Of a stretch of 46,164 nt of DNA, positions 1 through 8,142 are shown piece after piece. Each line of letters opens with the position of its first letter. Position 1 is the stretch's first letter. A model generated the notes under the pieces. It was not told the origin of the DNA. It made no database searches and was given only the letters and a program-made list of their open reading frames with translations. Source of the DNA: an uncultured Methanosarcinales archaeon (GTDB taxonomy: Archaea > Halobacteriota > Methanosarcinia > Methanotrichales > Methanotrichaceae); the NCBI GenBank assembly GCA_903871465.1, contig CAIQHB010000030.1, positions 1 through 46,164 on the forward strand, read 5' to 3'. Position numbers and translations under genes: made by a program.

Positions 1-1267
1 CAATTGAAACTTCTCGCAATCTATTTACCGCGATCAAAAACCTCTCCCTATCCATTTCTGCAAAGAAGTGGCTCAATTGAAACCCGACCCGTTCCCGAAG
101 ATCCCCGCCGAAGAAGCTACTCTATCCATTTCTGCAAAGAAGTGGCTCAATTGAAACCCTTCAGATCATAGATAGCGGCCAACTTGTCAGGATGGCTATC
201 CATTTCTGCAAAGAAGTGGCTCAATTGAAACGGTGTTATGTATGCGAAACCAGCTCCATCATTGTTATTCTATCCATTTCTGCAAAGAAGTGGCTCAATT
301 GAAACTACGCTTTTTGCCCTCTGCATTCTTTCCAAAAATTATCTATCCATTTCTGCAAAGAAGTGGCTCAATTGAAACGCGTACAATAAGCGGGTAGGAT
401 TTGCATTCTCTCGACCTATCCATTTCTGCAAAGAAGTGGCTCAATTGAAACCTAACCTTCATATCAGGGACACGGCAAGGAAACGCCTCTATCCATTTCT
501 GCAAAGAAGTGGCTCAATTGAAACTCTTCTTCGCGGAATTCTATTACATCGATGAATTTTACTATCCATTTCTGCAAAGAAGTGGCTCTATTGAAACGCA
601 CGGGGCTTAGTTCGGGGTGCTGCATGAGGATGACTATCCATTTCTGCAAAGTAGTGGCTCAATTGAAACCTGGTCATTGAGTACGATGTTGCCTATTGTG
701 TTGGCCTCTATCCATTTCTGCAAAGAAGTGGCTCAATTGAAACCATTGGGTCGTGTGTGACGGTAATGTTGTCACCCTGAGCCTATCCATTTCTGCAAAG
801 AAGTGGCTCAATTGAAACGCTATTACGTTTGTTGTCTGAGGATCCGCAATGCTGATTCTATCCATTTCTGCAAAGAAGTGGCTCAATTGAAACGCCAGTT
901 CATGGTTGTGCTGTTCTTGAAGAAATTTGGCCTATCCATTTCTGCAAAGAAGTGGCTCAATTGAAACATAGGCGGCGGGGGGGAGGTCCATGTGCATGTT
1001 GCCCCTCTATCCATTTCTGCAAAGAAGTGGCTCAATTGAAACACCGACAACCTCACCCTGGGCGTTTATGGTCGATCCTATCCATTTCTGCAAAGAAGTG
1101 GCTCAATTGAAACGAAGCCAAGGCTCTAATGGAGTTCTACGATCCCGACTATCCATTTCTGCAAAGAAGTGGCTCAATTGAAACACCATACACATAGACG
1201 GTGTTAGTTCCAGTTTGGTCAGCTATCCATTTCTGCAAAGAAGTGGCCCAATTTGAAGCATTGAAAC
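1..1267 (+). CRISPR. CRISPR array, left end cut by window
   Basis: Sixteen full 36-bp repeats (first bases CTATCCATTTCTGC, last bases GGCTCAATTGAAAC) start at 48, 122, 196, 270, 343, 416, 489, 562, 634, 708, 783, 858, 932, 1007, 1078 and 1149. A 10-base repeat end lies at 1-10 and a degenerate last repeat at 1223-1267. Spacers are 35-39 bp and all different. The ATTGAAAC 3' end matches the 8-nt crRNA 5' handle of many archaeal type I/III arrays, so transcription is probably left to right, with leader and cas genes beyond the left edge. The repeats at 562 and 634 each carry one substitution. The terminal repeat has changes and about 9 extra bases near its 3' end, as expected for the leader-distal end. 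No cas gene lies in the window. Confidence 0.98.
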
Positions 1268-1312
1268 GAATCAAACAACGAAGCACTTGCGTGCGAAATC
1301 TGAGGTTAAACC

Positions 1313-1711
1313 ATGAATGATCTAATCTGGAGTTCCGTCATTGCCATATTGCAGAATCTGATCGCCAGCGTTCTGGTAGTCGTTTTCGGCATAGCCTTCA
1401 CGCAGTTCGTCCGAGATCGTTTGGACGAACTCCATTACGGAAGGTGGCATGTCATCATCAAGAATAAGGAGGAGATAAAGCTTAACCGAGCGATTTCGGT
1501 TCGGAAAGCGAAAGAGATTCTTGATGAGCCTGCAGACTTGTCAGTGTTTTTGAAGGGAGTTGCTAGTCCTTATGCTTTTCTCAATTGCGACATCGTTGAG
1601 GTGGGAGAACGTCTAGGTCTACTGACTAGAGATAACATCAATCGGCAATTCATCGTAGATCTCGATAAGAATCCGCCAAGTAAAGGGCCTGGAAAGCGGG
1701 TGGCGCTGTAA
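1313..1711 (+). CDS. small membrane-anchored hypothetical protein
   Basis: A 132-aa protein not assigned to a family. Residues 8-31 form one hydrophobic segment (ending VLVVVFGIAF), followed by a basic/acidic soluble part of about 100 residues, so a membrane-anchored cytoplasmic protein is likely. The ATG is preceded by GAGGT at 1302-1306 with suitable spacing, which supports this start and argues that it is a real gene. It begins 45 bp after the last CRISPR repeat, on the same strand, and could receive read-through from the array. Two CRISPR-like fossil repeats follow it, so it sits inside what may once have been a longer array locus. Function is unknown; a link to defence is inference from position only. 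Confidence 0.6.
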   Translation: MNDLIWSSVIAILQNLIASVLVVVFGIAFTQFVRDRLDELHYGRWHVIIKNKEEIKLNRAISVRKAKEILDEPADLSVFLKGVASPYAFLNCDIVEVGERLGLLTRDNINRQFIVDLDKNPPSKGPGKRVAL

Positions 1712-2015
1712 GACACAAATCTTATGTTGCACTTTGTTAGCCGAACGTTCTCAGGCAGCGGCTAGCCATTGGAAACTGACTCTAGCCGCTGGCTCCTGAA
1801 ACAAAAGATAATGCCGGCCAACAAATGGGCCTGGACATCGCTTCCTGGTAACCTGAGCGTTGCTCTATCACCGTTTTCATATCTGAAAAGACGGGGCGAA
1901 AATGAAACGCTCCTATGCCAACCGGCTTTATGGGGCGATGCTTAGAATTTCCGTATCTGAAAACGTAGCCCAATTGAAGCCGTTTAGCGAATTCTGTCGA
2001 TGCTGTTGCTCGGCT
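1712..2015. repeat. gene-free stretch with two fossil CRISPR-like repeats
   Basis: No gene is seen. Two 36-bp segments, 1873-1908 and 1945-1980, share TATCTGAAAA and end in AATGAAAC and AATTGAAGC. Their cores are 74 bp apart, the same repeat-plus-spacer period as the array to the left, with a spacer-like 36-bp gap. The second one aligns with the array repeat over TCCGTATCTG and TAGCCCAATTGAAGC with scattered mismatches. I read them as decayed CRISPR repeats, either from this array or from a related family. Weaker resemblances near 1756-1775 and 1791-1802 are not in register. Confidence 0.5.
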
Positions 2016-3890
2016 TCAATCTGCTAAAGTCGTCAGAACCTTCGCCTCTGCCTTTACCGGCACAGGATAAAGTAGTTGCGATCCGATCCCCTCCATGATC
2101 TCCTGCAGCATGCTGGCGTACTCCTCCGCTCTCTCCTCTGGAACCTCCAGGATAATTTCATCATGAATGGAACCGATTATCCTCGCTTCCTCGCTGGATA
2201 TTTTATCGTAGACCTCAGCCATCACCAGCTTGATCAGATCTGCACCCGTTCCCTGGCAAGGAGTATTGTACATCTGGAACTTGGAGGCCTTGATTCCGGT
2301 TCCAAAGCGCGGCCAGATCCGCCTTCGTCCCAGGATCGTTGTGGTGCAGGTGAGAGGCAGGTCAAAGAATCCCTGCACGCAGTTATGGAAGTAGTGCTGC
2401 ACGGTATAGCTCATCTCGGAAAGCTGCCGTTCCTGCCATTCTCTCACTCCCTCATACGCCAGGAAGAACTTCTCTTTGGCCTCCTCTGCTTCCTTTAAAG
2501 AAATGAATACGCCGAAATCGGAAAGAATTCGCCACTGAAGTGTCCTGGCAGATCCGCCGTAAATGAGCAGGAAGTTCATGATCTTGGCCGCCTGCCTCTC
2601 GGAGTCTGTCACCTGCTCTATTGCAGCTCCGTTGATCCGGGAGGCGGTCAGCCGGTGAAGGTCGATGCCATTTTGGAAAGCCTCCTGCATGGCCTTATCA
2701 CCAGAAAGACATGCCATTATGCGTAGCTCAATGGCGGAAAAATCGGCTTTGACGTACTTCTTTCCCAGGGCAGGGGAAAAGAGCCTTCTTATGGCCGGGG
2801 CATCAACTCCCGTGCGAGGGATCTGTTGGGCGTTGGGATTTCGCGAGCTGATTCTGCCGGTTGAGGAAGGAATCTGGAAGTATTGCGGATGAATCCGGCC
2901 ATCCCTGACATGTTCGTGCTTCAGCCAGCTGTTCAGGAATGCTAAACTGTGAGAGACATGCCTGTAGCGCAGGACCGCCTCGGCAAAAGCACATCCGGCA
3001 GCCGCAAGCCCCCTCAAGACCTCGGCCCTGGTGCTGATCACGAAATAGCCCCGCTTTTTCAAAAAAGCCATCACATCCGCCTGCCGGTCAGGATTCAGAT
3101 AGTAACAGAGCCTTTTGCCGTCATGCGAGACCGTGACAAAGCCCTTCTTCCTGGCCTCATCCTGCATGGTCCAGACCAGATTGCAGATCTCATTCTCCTC
3201 CTGCGCGACAATGCTTTTGGCCTGAAGGCAGTCCAGATGAATTCCCGAGATCTCCATCTCCACGATGGCGGAAATTGCCCCGAATTCCAGATCTGCAACG
3301 CTCTGCAAACCGTTCTTAGAGAGCAGCTCCTCCAGAATATCGTGAAGCGGCAATAGAATGGCAGATTCCTTGCCAGCGCCAGCGCCTCCTCCATCGTCCA
3401 GTATGATTCCCAGATGCCTTTCCGCCAGAGAGGCGAGGCTGTGATCTGGAATCCTCTTCTTCCAAGGATTCTTGGGAGAACCGGAAGGTGTCAAATAGTA
3501 GTATCCTGACCAGCAAATCTGAGAGGCAAGCATGAGGTCAAAGATATTGCAGGCATTTAGCTTTTGGTCTTCTGTTGTCCTGATGAATGCGAGGACGGAC
3601 TTGGCATCGTACAGGACCTTTTTGATTCTTCTCTCCCCCAGGAGCCCGGCCAAGTTGCTGATAATGCCCTTTCCCAGGCTTATGGCATCGGCGCTGTAAA
3701 CTGTGTTATTGGGAAGGGTGAGATAAATGAGCTTGATCTCATGGCTCAAAGGATCCTGGCCGGTCGTGACTAAATTCAAGCCGCAAGTTCCATTTTTTCT
3801 TATCTCTTGAAAGACTGATTCCCATTCATTTAGCGTCCGTACTTTCGTGATAGAGCCACGCTCAGGGCGATCAATCATCTCGATTTTCAT
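2016..3890 (-). CDS. polA: family A DNA polymerase (Pol I-like)
   Basis: A 624-aa DNA-directed DNA polymerase of family A. Visible motifs: SSTGRISSRNPNAQQIP at about 342-358, motif A DFSAIELRIMA at 383-393 (usual Gln replaced by Ala), O-helix motif B with R432, K436, F440 and Y444 at the exact 4-residue spacing, NTPCQGTGADLIK near 542-554, and motif C IHDE at 575-578. Phe440 predicts dNTP preference over ddNTP. The N-terminal 200 residues look like the 3'-5' exonuclease fold, but the first acidic motif reads LNLVTTG, without the catalytic Asp and Glu, so proofreading is probably lost. There is no 5'-nuclease domain. Family A enzymes are uncommon in Archaea and typical of bacteria and viruses; this, plus the location beside a CRISPR array, suggests acquisition by transfer. 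Role (repair, or relic of a mobile element) is unknown. Confidence 0.93.
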   Translation of the reverse strand: MKIEMIDRPERGSITKVRTLNEWESVFQEIRKNGTCGLNLVTTGQDPLSHEIKLIYLTLPNNTVYSADAISLGKGIISNLAGLLGERRIKKVLYDAKSVLAFIRTTEDQKLNACNIFDLMLASQICWSGYYYLTPSGSPKNPWKKRIPDHSLASLAERHLGIILDDGGGAGAGKESAILLPLHDILEELLSKNGLQSVADLEFGAISAIVEMEISGIHLDCLQAKSIVAQEENEICNLVWTMQDEARKKGFVTVSHDGKRLCYYLNPDRQADVMAFLKKRGYFVISTRAEVLRGLAAAGCAFAEAVLRYRHVSHSLAFLNSWLKHEHVRDGRIHPQYFQIPSSTGRISSRNPNAQQIPRTGVDAPAIRRLFSPALGKKYVKADFSAIELRIMACLSGDKAMQEAFQNGIDLHRLTASRINGAAIEQVTDSERQAAKIMNFLLIYGGSARTLQWRILSDFGVFISLKEAEEAKEKFFLAYEGVREWQERQLSEMSYTVQHYFHNCVQGFFDLPLTCTTTILGRRRIWPRFGTGIKASKFQMYNTPCQGTGADLIKLVMAEVYDKISSEEARIIGSIHDEIILEVPEERAEEYASMLQEIMEGIGSQLLYPVPVKAEAKVLTTLAD

Positions 3891-3901
3891 GAATGGTGGT
3901 C

Positions 3902-3916
3902 AATTTATATATATCT
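3902..3916 (-). promoter_or_regulatory. possible TATA box of the family A polymerase gene
   Basis: The run TTTATATATATCT lies about 12-26 bases before the ATG at 3890. In archaea transcription starts about 25 bases after the TATA box, so the transcript would begin at or very near the start codon (leaderless). Nothing else is seen between 3917 and 4124. Confidence 0.35.
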
Positions 3917-4145
3917 ATCACGCTGCAATTGCTGCAAAGATGCATGCCAGTCAGAAGAACGCCCCGGTGGATACCAGTGGACTAAGACTGAAGAAAGATG
4001 AAGGCGAACGGAACATTAGAGCTTGACCTTATCCACCTATCATCTTGTCGCCTATACCGAAAATAGCCGAGATAGATAAGAGAGAAATACGAGAATCGCC
4101 AGATGAAGAAAAGTCTTTATCTCATTGACGATTATATTTTCTCTG

Positions 4146-4403
4146 ATGTTTGCCGAGTATATTCAAGCAGCAATGGATAAGGCGACTTACGAGATCATTG
4201 ATGATTCAGAGCCATTCTACGGCGAGGTCCCAGAGCTTCAGGGACTATGGGCAACTGGCAAAACTCTTGAGGAATGCCGAAAGAACCTCATCGACTCTCT
4301 GGAAGACTGGATAGCGGCGCACCTGGCGTGGGGATACCCGATCCCGCCTCTTGAAGGTCATATAATACAGGTCTCCAAGGAGCCGATGGCCGTTGCAGAC
4401 TAA
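4146..4403 (+). CDS. hicB: HicB-family antitoxin
   Basis: About 85 aa. The pattern YEIIDDSEPFYGEVPELQG, then TGKTLEECRKNLIDSLEDW, is the typical partial RNase H-like HicB fold (beta strand, 'PELPG' turn, TLEEA helix). It is expected to bind and neutralise the HicA toxin and to repress its own operon, although no C-terminal DNA-binding domain is visible in this short version. The chosen ATG is at 4146; a TTG at 4125 in the same frame would add seven residues, and neither has a clear ribosome-binding site. The stop overlaps the hicA start by 11 bases, so translation is probably coupled. Confidence 0.82.
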   Translation: MFAEYIQAAMDKATYEIIDDSEPFYGEVPELQGLWATGKTLEECRKNLIDSLEDWIAAHLAWGYPIPPLEGHIIQVSKEPMAVAD

Positions 4404-4620
4404 ACTCGTCCCAGTTTCATGGCACGAGCTAACCAGGCGCCTCAATAAGCTGGGGTGGGAGGGACCGTTTCCTGGAAAGAAGCATCCATATATGCTCAAG
4501 AACGGGATCTTCTTGCTCATTCCTAATCCGCATCATGGTGATGATGTCGGTATCGATCTCATTAAGAAAATCATAAATAGAGCGGGAATCGATCGTGATG
4601 AATGGTTTGAGGCTGTATAA
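4393..4620 (+). CDS. hicA: HicA-family mRNA interferase toxin
   Basis: A 75-aa protein of the HicA/YcfA double-stranded-RNA-binding fold: SWHELTRRLNKLGWEG, then the catalytic-His strand GKKHPYML, then a basic/hydrophobic strand and the helix LIKKIINRAGIDRDEW. HicA cleaves mRNA and stops growth until HicB binds it. It starts at TTG (4393), with AAGGAG at 4377-4382 about 10 bases upstream; no ATG gives a full HicA N-terminus. The gene overlaps hicB. The order antitoxin-toxin is the reverse of the commonest hicAB order but well known in archaea and bacteria. Such pairs are frequent beside CRISPR and mobile DNA. Confidence 0.85.
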   Translation: MQTKLVPVSWHELTRRLNKLGWEGPFPGKKHPYMLKNGIFLLIPNPHHGDDVGIDLIKKIINRAGIDRDEWFEAV

Positions 4621-4743
4621 ATCCCTACAAAAAAGCCTACCATGATGCAGATGAACTCAACAAAAAAGGAAATCGGGTCTGATCCCTGTTGGAGTTCTAT
4701 GCCTCTATCTTGCTGCCGGCAATAGAAGCATCGCAGAATGAAT

Positions 4744-5856
4744 TCAGCTGCACGCCTGCGTAATCATATCCTCCAGTTTTTCAGCGGCCAAGCTCGGGTC
4801 CAGGTTCTGTTCCGCCACCCAGGCCTTCAGCTTCTTTATGGTCTTACCACTATCGATAATATCCGCAGCCTTATCCATGCCCTCTCTGAGATCTCCGGCA
4901 TTATCGGTGATACAGAGCAACGGAGAGGCATTAAGGCATACGATCTCTCTCCTCGAACCCTTATCAACGCCTGAGAGGACCCTGAGCAGCTTTATCGCTT
5001 CCTCAGATCTATCGCCCTGGTGTAGAAGAGAAGATTCATCTGCTTTCTTCACACCCAGATCCTCTGAAGAGATGGCGTATTCTCGTATTATTCCGTCTTC
5101 GGTCAGTTCAGCCACATGAGTCAGGCCCAAGGTCGAGATCTCATCCATGCCCCTGGTATCGTCAAGGCTCCGGCCGTGGACAACAAAGGCTCTTTTGTAG
5201 CCTATTTCTTTCATGGCCTGGGCAATCGGCAGCACCATATCTTGGCTGTAGACGCCCCGAACTCCATAGACCGGCAGAGCCGGGTTGGCGAGAGATCCTG
5301 CGATGTTGAGGATGGTCCCAAATCTGATCTGAGACAAAATCCTGTAGAGGGCGGAGGGGTGGACTTTTCTGCTCATGCCGTTGAAGATGCCGATGCCGGC
5401 TTTTTCGATGCTTCTCTTAACAAGGCCGACATCGCATTCCACATCCACACCGAGCGTCTCCAAAATGTCCACTGCCCCGCATTTGGAGGTTATGGCCCGG
5501 GCCCCGTGCTTGGCCATGATTATGCCGCCGGCCGCAGCCACAATTGAGGCAGCGGTGCTGATATTGAAGGTCTTGATAGAGTCCATGCCCGTACCGCAAT
5601 TTTCCACCAGCGGGCCCTGAACATCCGGATGGACCTTTAGCGTATCGACCTCGTAAATCGCTTCCCAGATGCCGGCAATCTCCTGGGCGGTGGCACCTTT
5701 GGCAGTTATGGCCGCCAGGAATGCGCCCTGTTGTAGGTCCGGCTGCTCGTTCTTCAGGATCTGCTTGAATAGATCGTTGGCTTCTTCTCTTGTCAGGCTC
5801 TGGCCTCTTATCAGCCCGTCCACCTTGCTTCCGAAGTGTCTCAAACTCTCTTCCAT
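4744..5856 (-). CDS. TrpD-like phosphoribosyltransferase (glycosyltransferase family 3)
   Basis: A 370-aa member of the anthranilate phosphoribosyltransferase / nucleoside phosphorylase II family. It has the N-terminal helical domain, the PRPP loop GTGMDSIKTFNIST, the KHGARA segment and the acidic metal-binding GMDEIS. Canonical TrpD reads GTGGDG..TFNIST and KHGNR; here two loop glycines and the Asn are changed, so the acceptor may not be anthranilate. It is last in an operon with a CobT-like protein and a zinc dehydrogenase, with no trp genes nearby. The start at 5856 is supported by GAGGT about 7 bases upstream and lies 13 bases after the dehydrogenase stop. A role in cofactor-ligand or nucleotide modification is inference; plain tryptophan synthesis is the alternative. 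Confidence 0.8.
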   Translation of the reverse strand: MEESLRHFGSKVDGLIRGQSLTREEANDLFKQILKNEQPDLQQGAFLAAITAKGATAQEIAGIWEAIYEVDTLKVHPDVQGPLVENCGTGMDSIKTFNISTAASIVAAAGGIIMAKHGARAITSKCGAVDILETLGVDVECDVGLVKRSIEKAGIGIFNGMSRKVHPSALYRILSQIRFGTILNIAGSLANPALPVYGVRGVYSQDMVLPIAQAMKEIGYKRAFVVHGRSLDDTRGMDEISTLGLTHVAELTEDGIIREYAISSEDLGVKKADESSLLHQGDRSEEAIKLLRVLSGVDKGSRREIVCLNASPLLCITDNAGDLREGMDKAADIIDSGKTIKKLKAWVAEQNLDPSLAAEKLEDMITQACS

Positions 5857-5869
5857 TCTTTTAACCTCA

Positions 5870-6937
5870 CTAAACGCCGCAAACAACAGATTTCAGCCCG
5901 GCTCTTTGGGAAGAATGGCTGAAAGCATCCTCAATGCTGGAAAGGGCCGTCCTCTTGGTAACGATCCAATCAGCTCTTATCTTGCCCGTTGTCAAAAGCT
6001 CTACCGCCTGTCTGTTCTGGCGGCTGCTGCAACCGTAGGCGCCTACTATCATCAACTCATGGTAGTGCATTGATCGAAGATCGATCTGCTCTTCATAATT
6101 TCCCGGACGTGGTCCGGAGAAGATGCAGATCCTCCCACCGGGTGCAAGCAAACGCAGCTGTGCACTGTCCATCTTGACCTCAGGAGTCGCGGTCAGGATG
6201 ACGTCTACACCTGATCCGCCAGTTTCACTTTGAATTATGCTTTCCAGATCATTCGATCGATCCATAGACGGGTTGATAGACAGGTCATCGGACAGGTCAA
6301 TCACTCTGGCGCGAGTATGCTTTTCGATCTCTCGGATGCGCTCCGGCAATTTTTCTGCTATTATGACCTTTCCGGCTCCCTTCAGCTCAGCCAGGAGGGC
6401 GTGAAGAGCGCCGATGGGACCTGCACCATAGATCAGAACCACATCTCCTTCCGATACCCCCGTCAGCTCCTGGCCGTTTATGCAGCAGGCCAGGGGTTCG
6501 GCCAGCGCCGCCAGAGCCGGGTCAAAATTTTCAGGCAGCAAATTCGCGCCCCTGGAGAGGCTTTGCACCGGGAGGGCCATGTATTCGGCGAATCCTCCAT
6601 CAAAGTTGAATCCCATGATCTTCATATTCCGGCAGCGGTTGTCCTCTTTTCGTAGGCATGGGCCGCAGCGTCCGCAGGCGATGCCCGGCCAGACCTGGCA
6701 TAAATCGCCCTCCTTTAGGCCAGAGGCCCTATCTATCTCAACAATTCTGCCCACAATCTCATGCCCGAGGATACGGGGGTATGCCAGGTCACGATGGCCC
6801 TGTTGTAGCATCTTGACATCGGTTCCGCAGACGGCGCAGGCAACGATCTTCAGCAGGGCTCCGCCCGGCGGGCACTCCGGCCTAGGCAAGTCCTCCAGCT
6901 CCATGACCCCAGGGCTCTTCAGAAGGGCGGCTTTCAT
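5870..6937 (-). CDS. zinc-dependent medium-chain alcohol/polyol dehydrogenase
   Basis: A 355-aa MDR-superfamily NAD(P)-dependent dehydrogenase. Catalytic zinc ligands are seen as CGTD (C37) and GHE (H59, E60). A structural-zinc loop holds C88, C91, C94 and C102 (ACGRCGPCLRKEDNRC), and a Rossmann motif GAGPIG follows in the second half. The overall pattern resembles sorbitol, threonine or alcohol dehydrogenases; the substrate cannot be told. The ATG lies 2 bases beyond the stop of the CobT-like gene and the stop is 13 bases before the TrpD-like start, so the three are co-transcribed. The context suggests oxidation or reduction of an intermediate in the same unknown pathway. Confidence 0.88.
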   Translation of the reverse strand: MKAALLKSPGVMELEDLPRPECPPGGALLKIVACAVCGTDVKMLQQGHRDLAYPRILGHEIVGRIVEIDRASGLKEGDLCQVWPGIACGRCGPCLRKEDNRCRNMKIMGFNFDGGFAEYMALPVQSLSRGANLLPENFDPALAALAEPLACCINGQELTGVSEGDVVLIYGAGPIGALHALLAELKGAGKVIIAEKLPERIREIEKHTRARVIDLSDDLSINPSMDRSNDLESIIQSETGGSGVDVILTATPEVKMDSAQLRLLAPGGRICIFSGPRPGNYEEQIDLRSMHYHELMIVGAYGCSSRQNRQAVELLTTGKIRADWIVTKRTALSSIEDAFSHSSQRAGLKSVVCGV

Positions 6938-6939
6938 GA

Positions 6940-7980
6940 TTACTTCTTGGGCAGCTCTACCGTCATCAGCACGCGATCCGTCTCCTCGACGAGCTGCTTT
7001 TGCGTGACCCCGTAAAGGCCGGCCAGAAGGCTTGCGCCTCCCATGCCCACGCCCTCTTTGACATAGCCCTGGGCGTAGATCTGCACTCCCGGGATCTTGG
7101 AATTCTCCAAGCCCGGATCTGCATAGTAGTATGGCCGGCCGGTTGATTCCACGATCTCCCGGAAGCTGGCCGTCTTGTCCTCCATGATATATTTCGTGGT
7201 AGCAATGGAAATGTCTCCTTCCACTCCCATGGCCTTGCCCAGAGCCAGCACTGCCGCCATCTGCGTTCCGCCCGCCAGGACCACCTTGCAGCCTTTCAAG
7301 CCGCTCATCAGGCCGACGGCAGCAGGCATCATGGGGTCGCCCAGTTCCTTCACCGCCGTTACCGGGTCGTCCTTGAGGCTGCCCTGGGTTACGCCCGCAC
7401 GGGCCATCGCTTCTTTCACTACCCGCCCCTTTAGCTCGCTGGGGTTTGATGCAAAGCTGCTGCTCACGTTTCCGCTGTAGCCCAGAGCCCGCAACACTGC
7501 CAGGGCTGTCGTTGTGCCTCCAGCTATGGACTCGCCGATGAAGACGCAGTCAGAGAGTTTGGCGAGCTTTCGTCCCAGGCTTTCGGCCCTTTCAAAAAGC
7601 CCCTGCGGATCAACTATTGCACTCTGCTTTCGGATGTCGTTTCCGGCCTGTCCGCCCAGTTCCACGTAGGGAACAGCGGGCTTCATGCGCAGGCCCGAGG
7701 CCACGAAGAGAGAGGGAATGCCGGTCAGGTTCAGGGCCGCCTTGGTGACGATGGCGGGCGTGGGGGAACCGCCCGGAGCCTCGGGCAATTCCGGCATGGT
7801 GATGATCTTGTTGCACTCCACCAGCTCCGCGTCTGCGCCCGGCGTGTAGTCGGTCAGCGCAGGCGAGGTTCCCGCAGCCGAAAGGCCCGGTATCTTGCCG
7901 GTGTCTGAGTTGGAGATGATGCAGAGAAATAGAGGCCGCTGAGGGCGCGGCCCGAAATCGGGGGTGATCCAGTTTGGCAT
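6940..7980 (-). CDS. cobT: archaeal CobT-like nicotinate-nucleotide:benzimidazole phosphoribosyltransferase
   Basis: A 346-aa protein of the archaeal CobT-like family. Features are a glycine-rich TPAIVTKAAL region, FIGESIAGGTTTALAVLRALG (split here as GESIAGGTTTALAVL), VVLAGGTQMAAVLALG and a conserved C-terminal GYVKEGVGMGGASLLAGLYG stretch. Family members are thought to transfer ribose phosphate from nicotinate mononucleotide to the lower-ligand base of cobamides, needed for methyl transfer in methanogenesis. It is the first gene of the operon with the dehydrogenase and the TrpD-like enzyme. The ATG at 7980 begins MPNWITPDFGP. Function of the archaeal branch is mostly inferred from homology, so the exact acceptor is open. 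Confidence 0.85.
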   Translation of the reverse strand: MPNWITPDFGPRPQRPLFLCIISNSDTGKIPGLSAAGTSPALTDYTPGADAELVECNKIITMPELPEAPGGSPTPAIVTKAALNLTGIPSLFVASGLRMKPAVPYVELGGQAGNDIRKQSAIVDPQGLFERAESLGRKLAKLSDCVFIGESIAGGTTTALAVLRALGYSGNVSSSFASNPSELKGRVVKEAMARAGVTQGSLKDDPVTAVKELGDPMMPAAVGLMSGLKGCKVVLAGGTQMAAVLALGKAMGVEGDISIATTKYIMEDKTASFREIVESTGRPYYYADPGLENSKIPGVQIYAQGYVKEGVGMGGASLLAGLYGVTQKQLVEETDRVLMTVELPKK

Positions 7981-8142
7981 GAGCTGTAGCCCAGGGAGGT
8001 TCAGGTATATTAAATCAACGTTGCATTATTTAAATCAAGTGTGGTTGACTGGCGAGAAAGTGATATTGAGCCGTGGCGTTGTCAAAATAAAAATGAAAAA
8101 AAAGAGGATTTAGTTCGGTTCAATAGCCCTAGCCCAATCCTC

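Noticed and set aside
464-1181. Several reading frames inside the CRISPR array (464-649, 674-886, 990-1181)
   Set aside because: They are translations of the repeat itself (recurring FQLSHFFAEMDR) and not genes.
1756-1802. Further fossil CRISPR repeats (CCATTGGAAAC, GGCTCCTGAAAC)
   Set aside because: They are not spaced in the array period and match only 10-12 bases.
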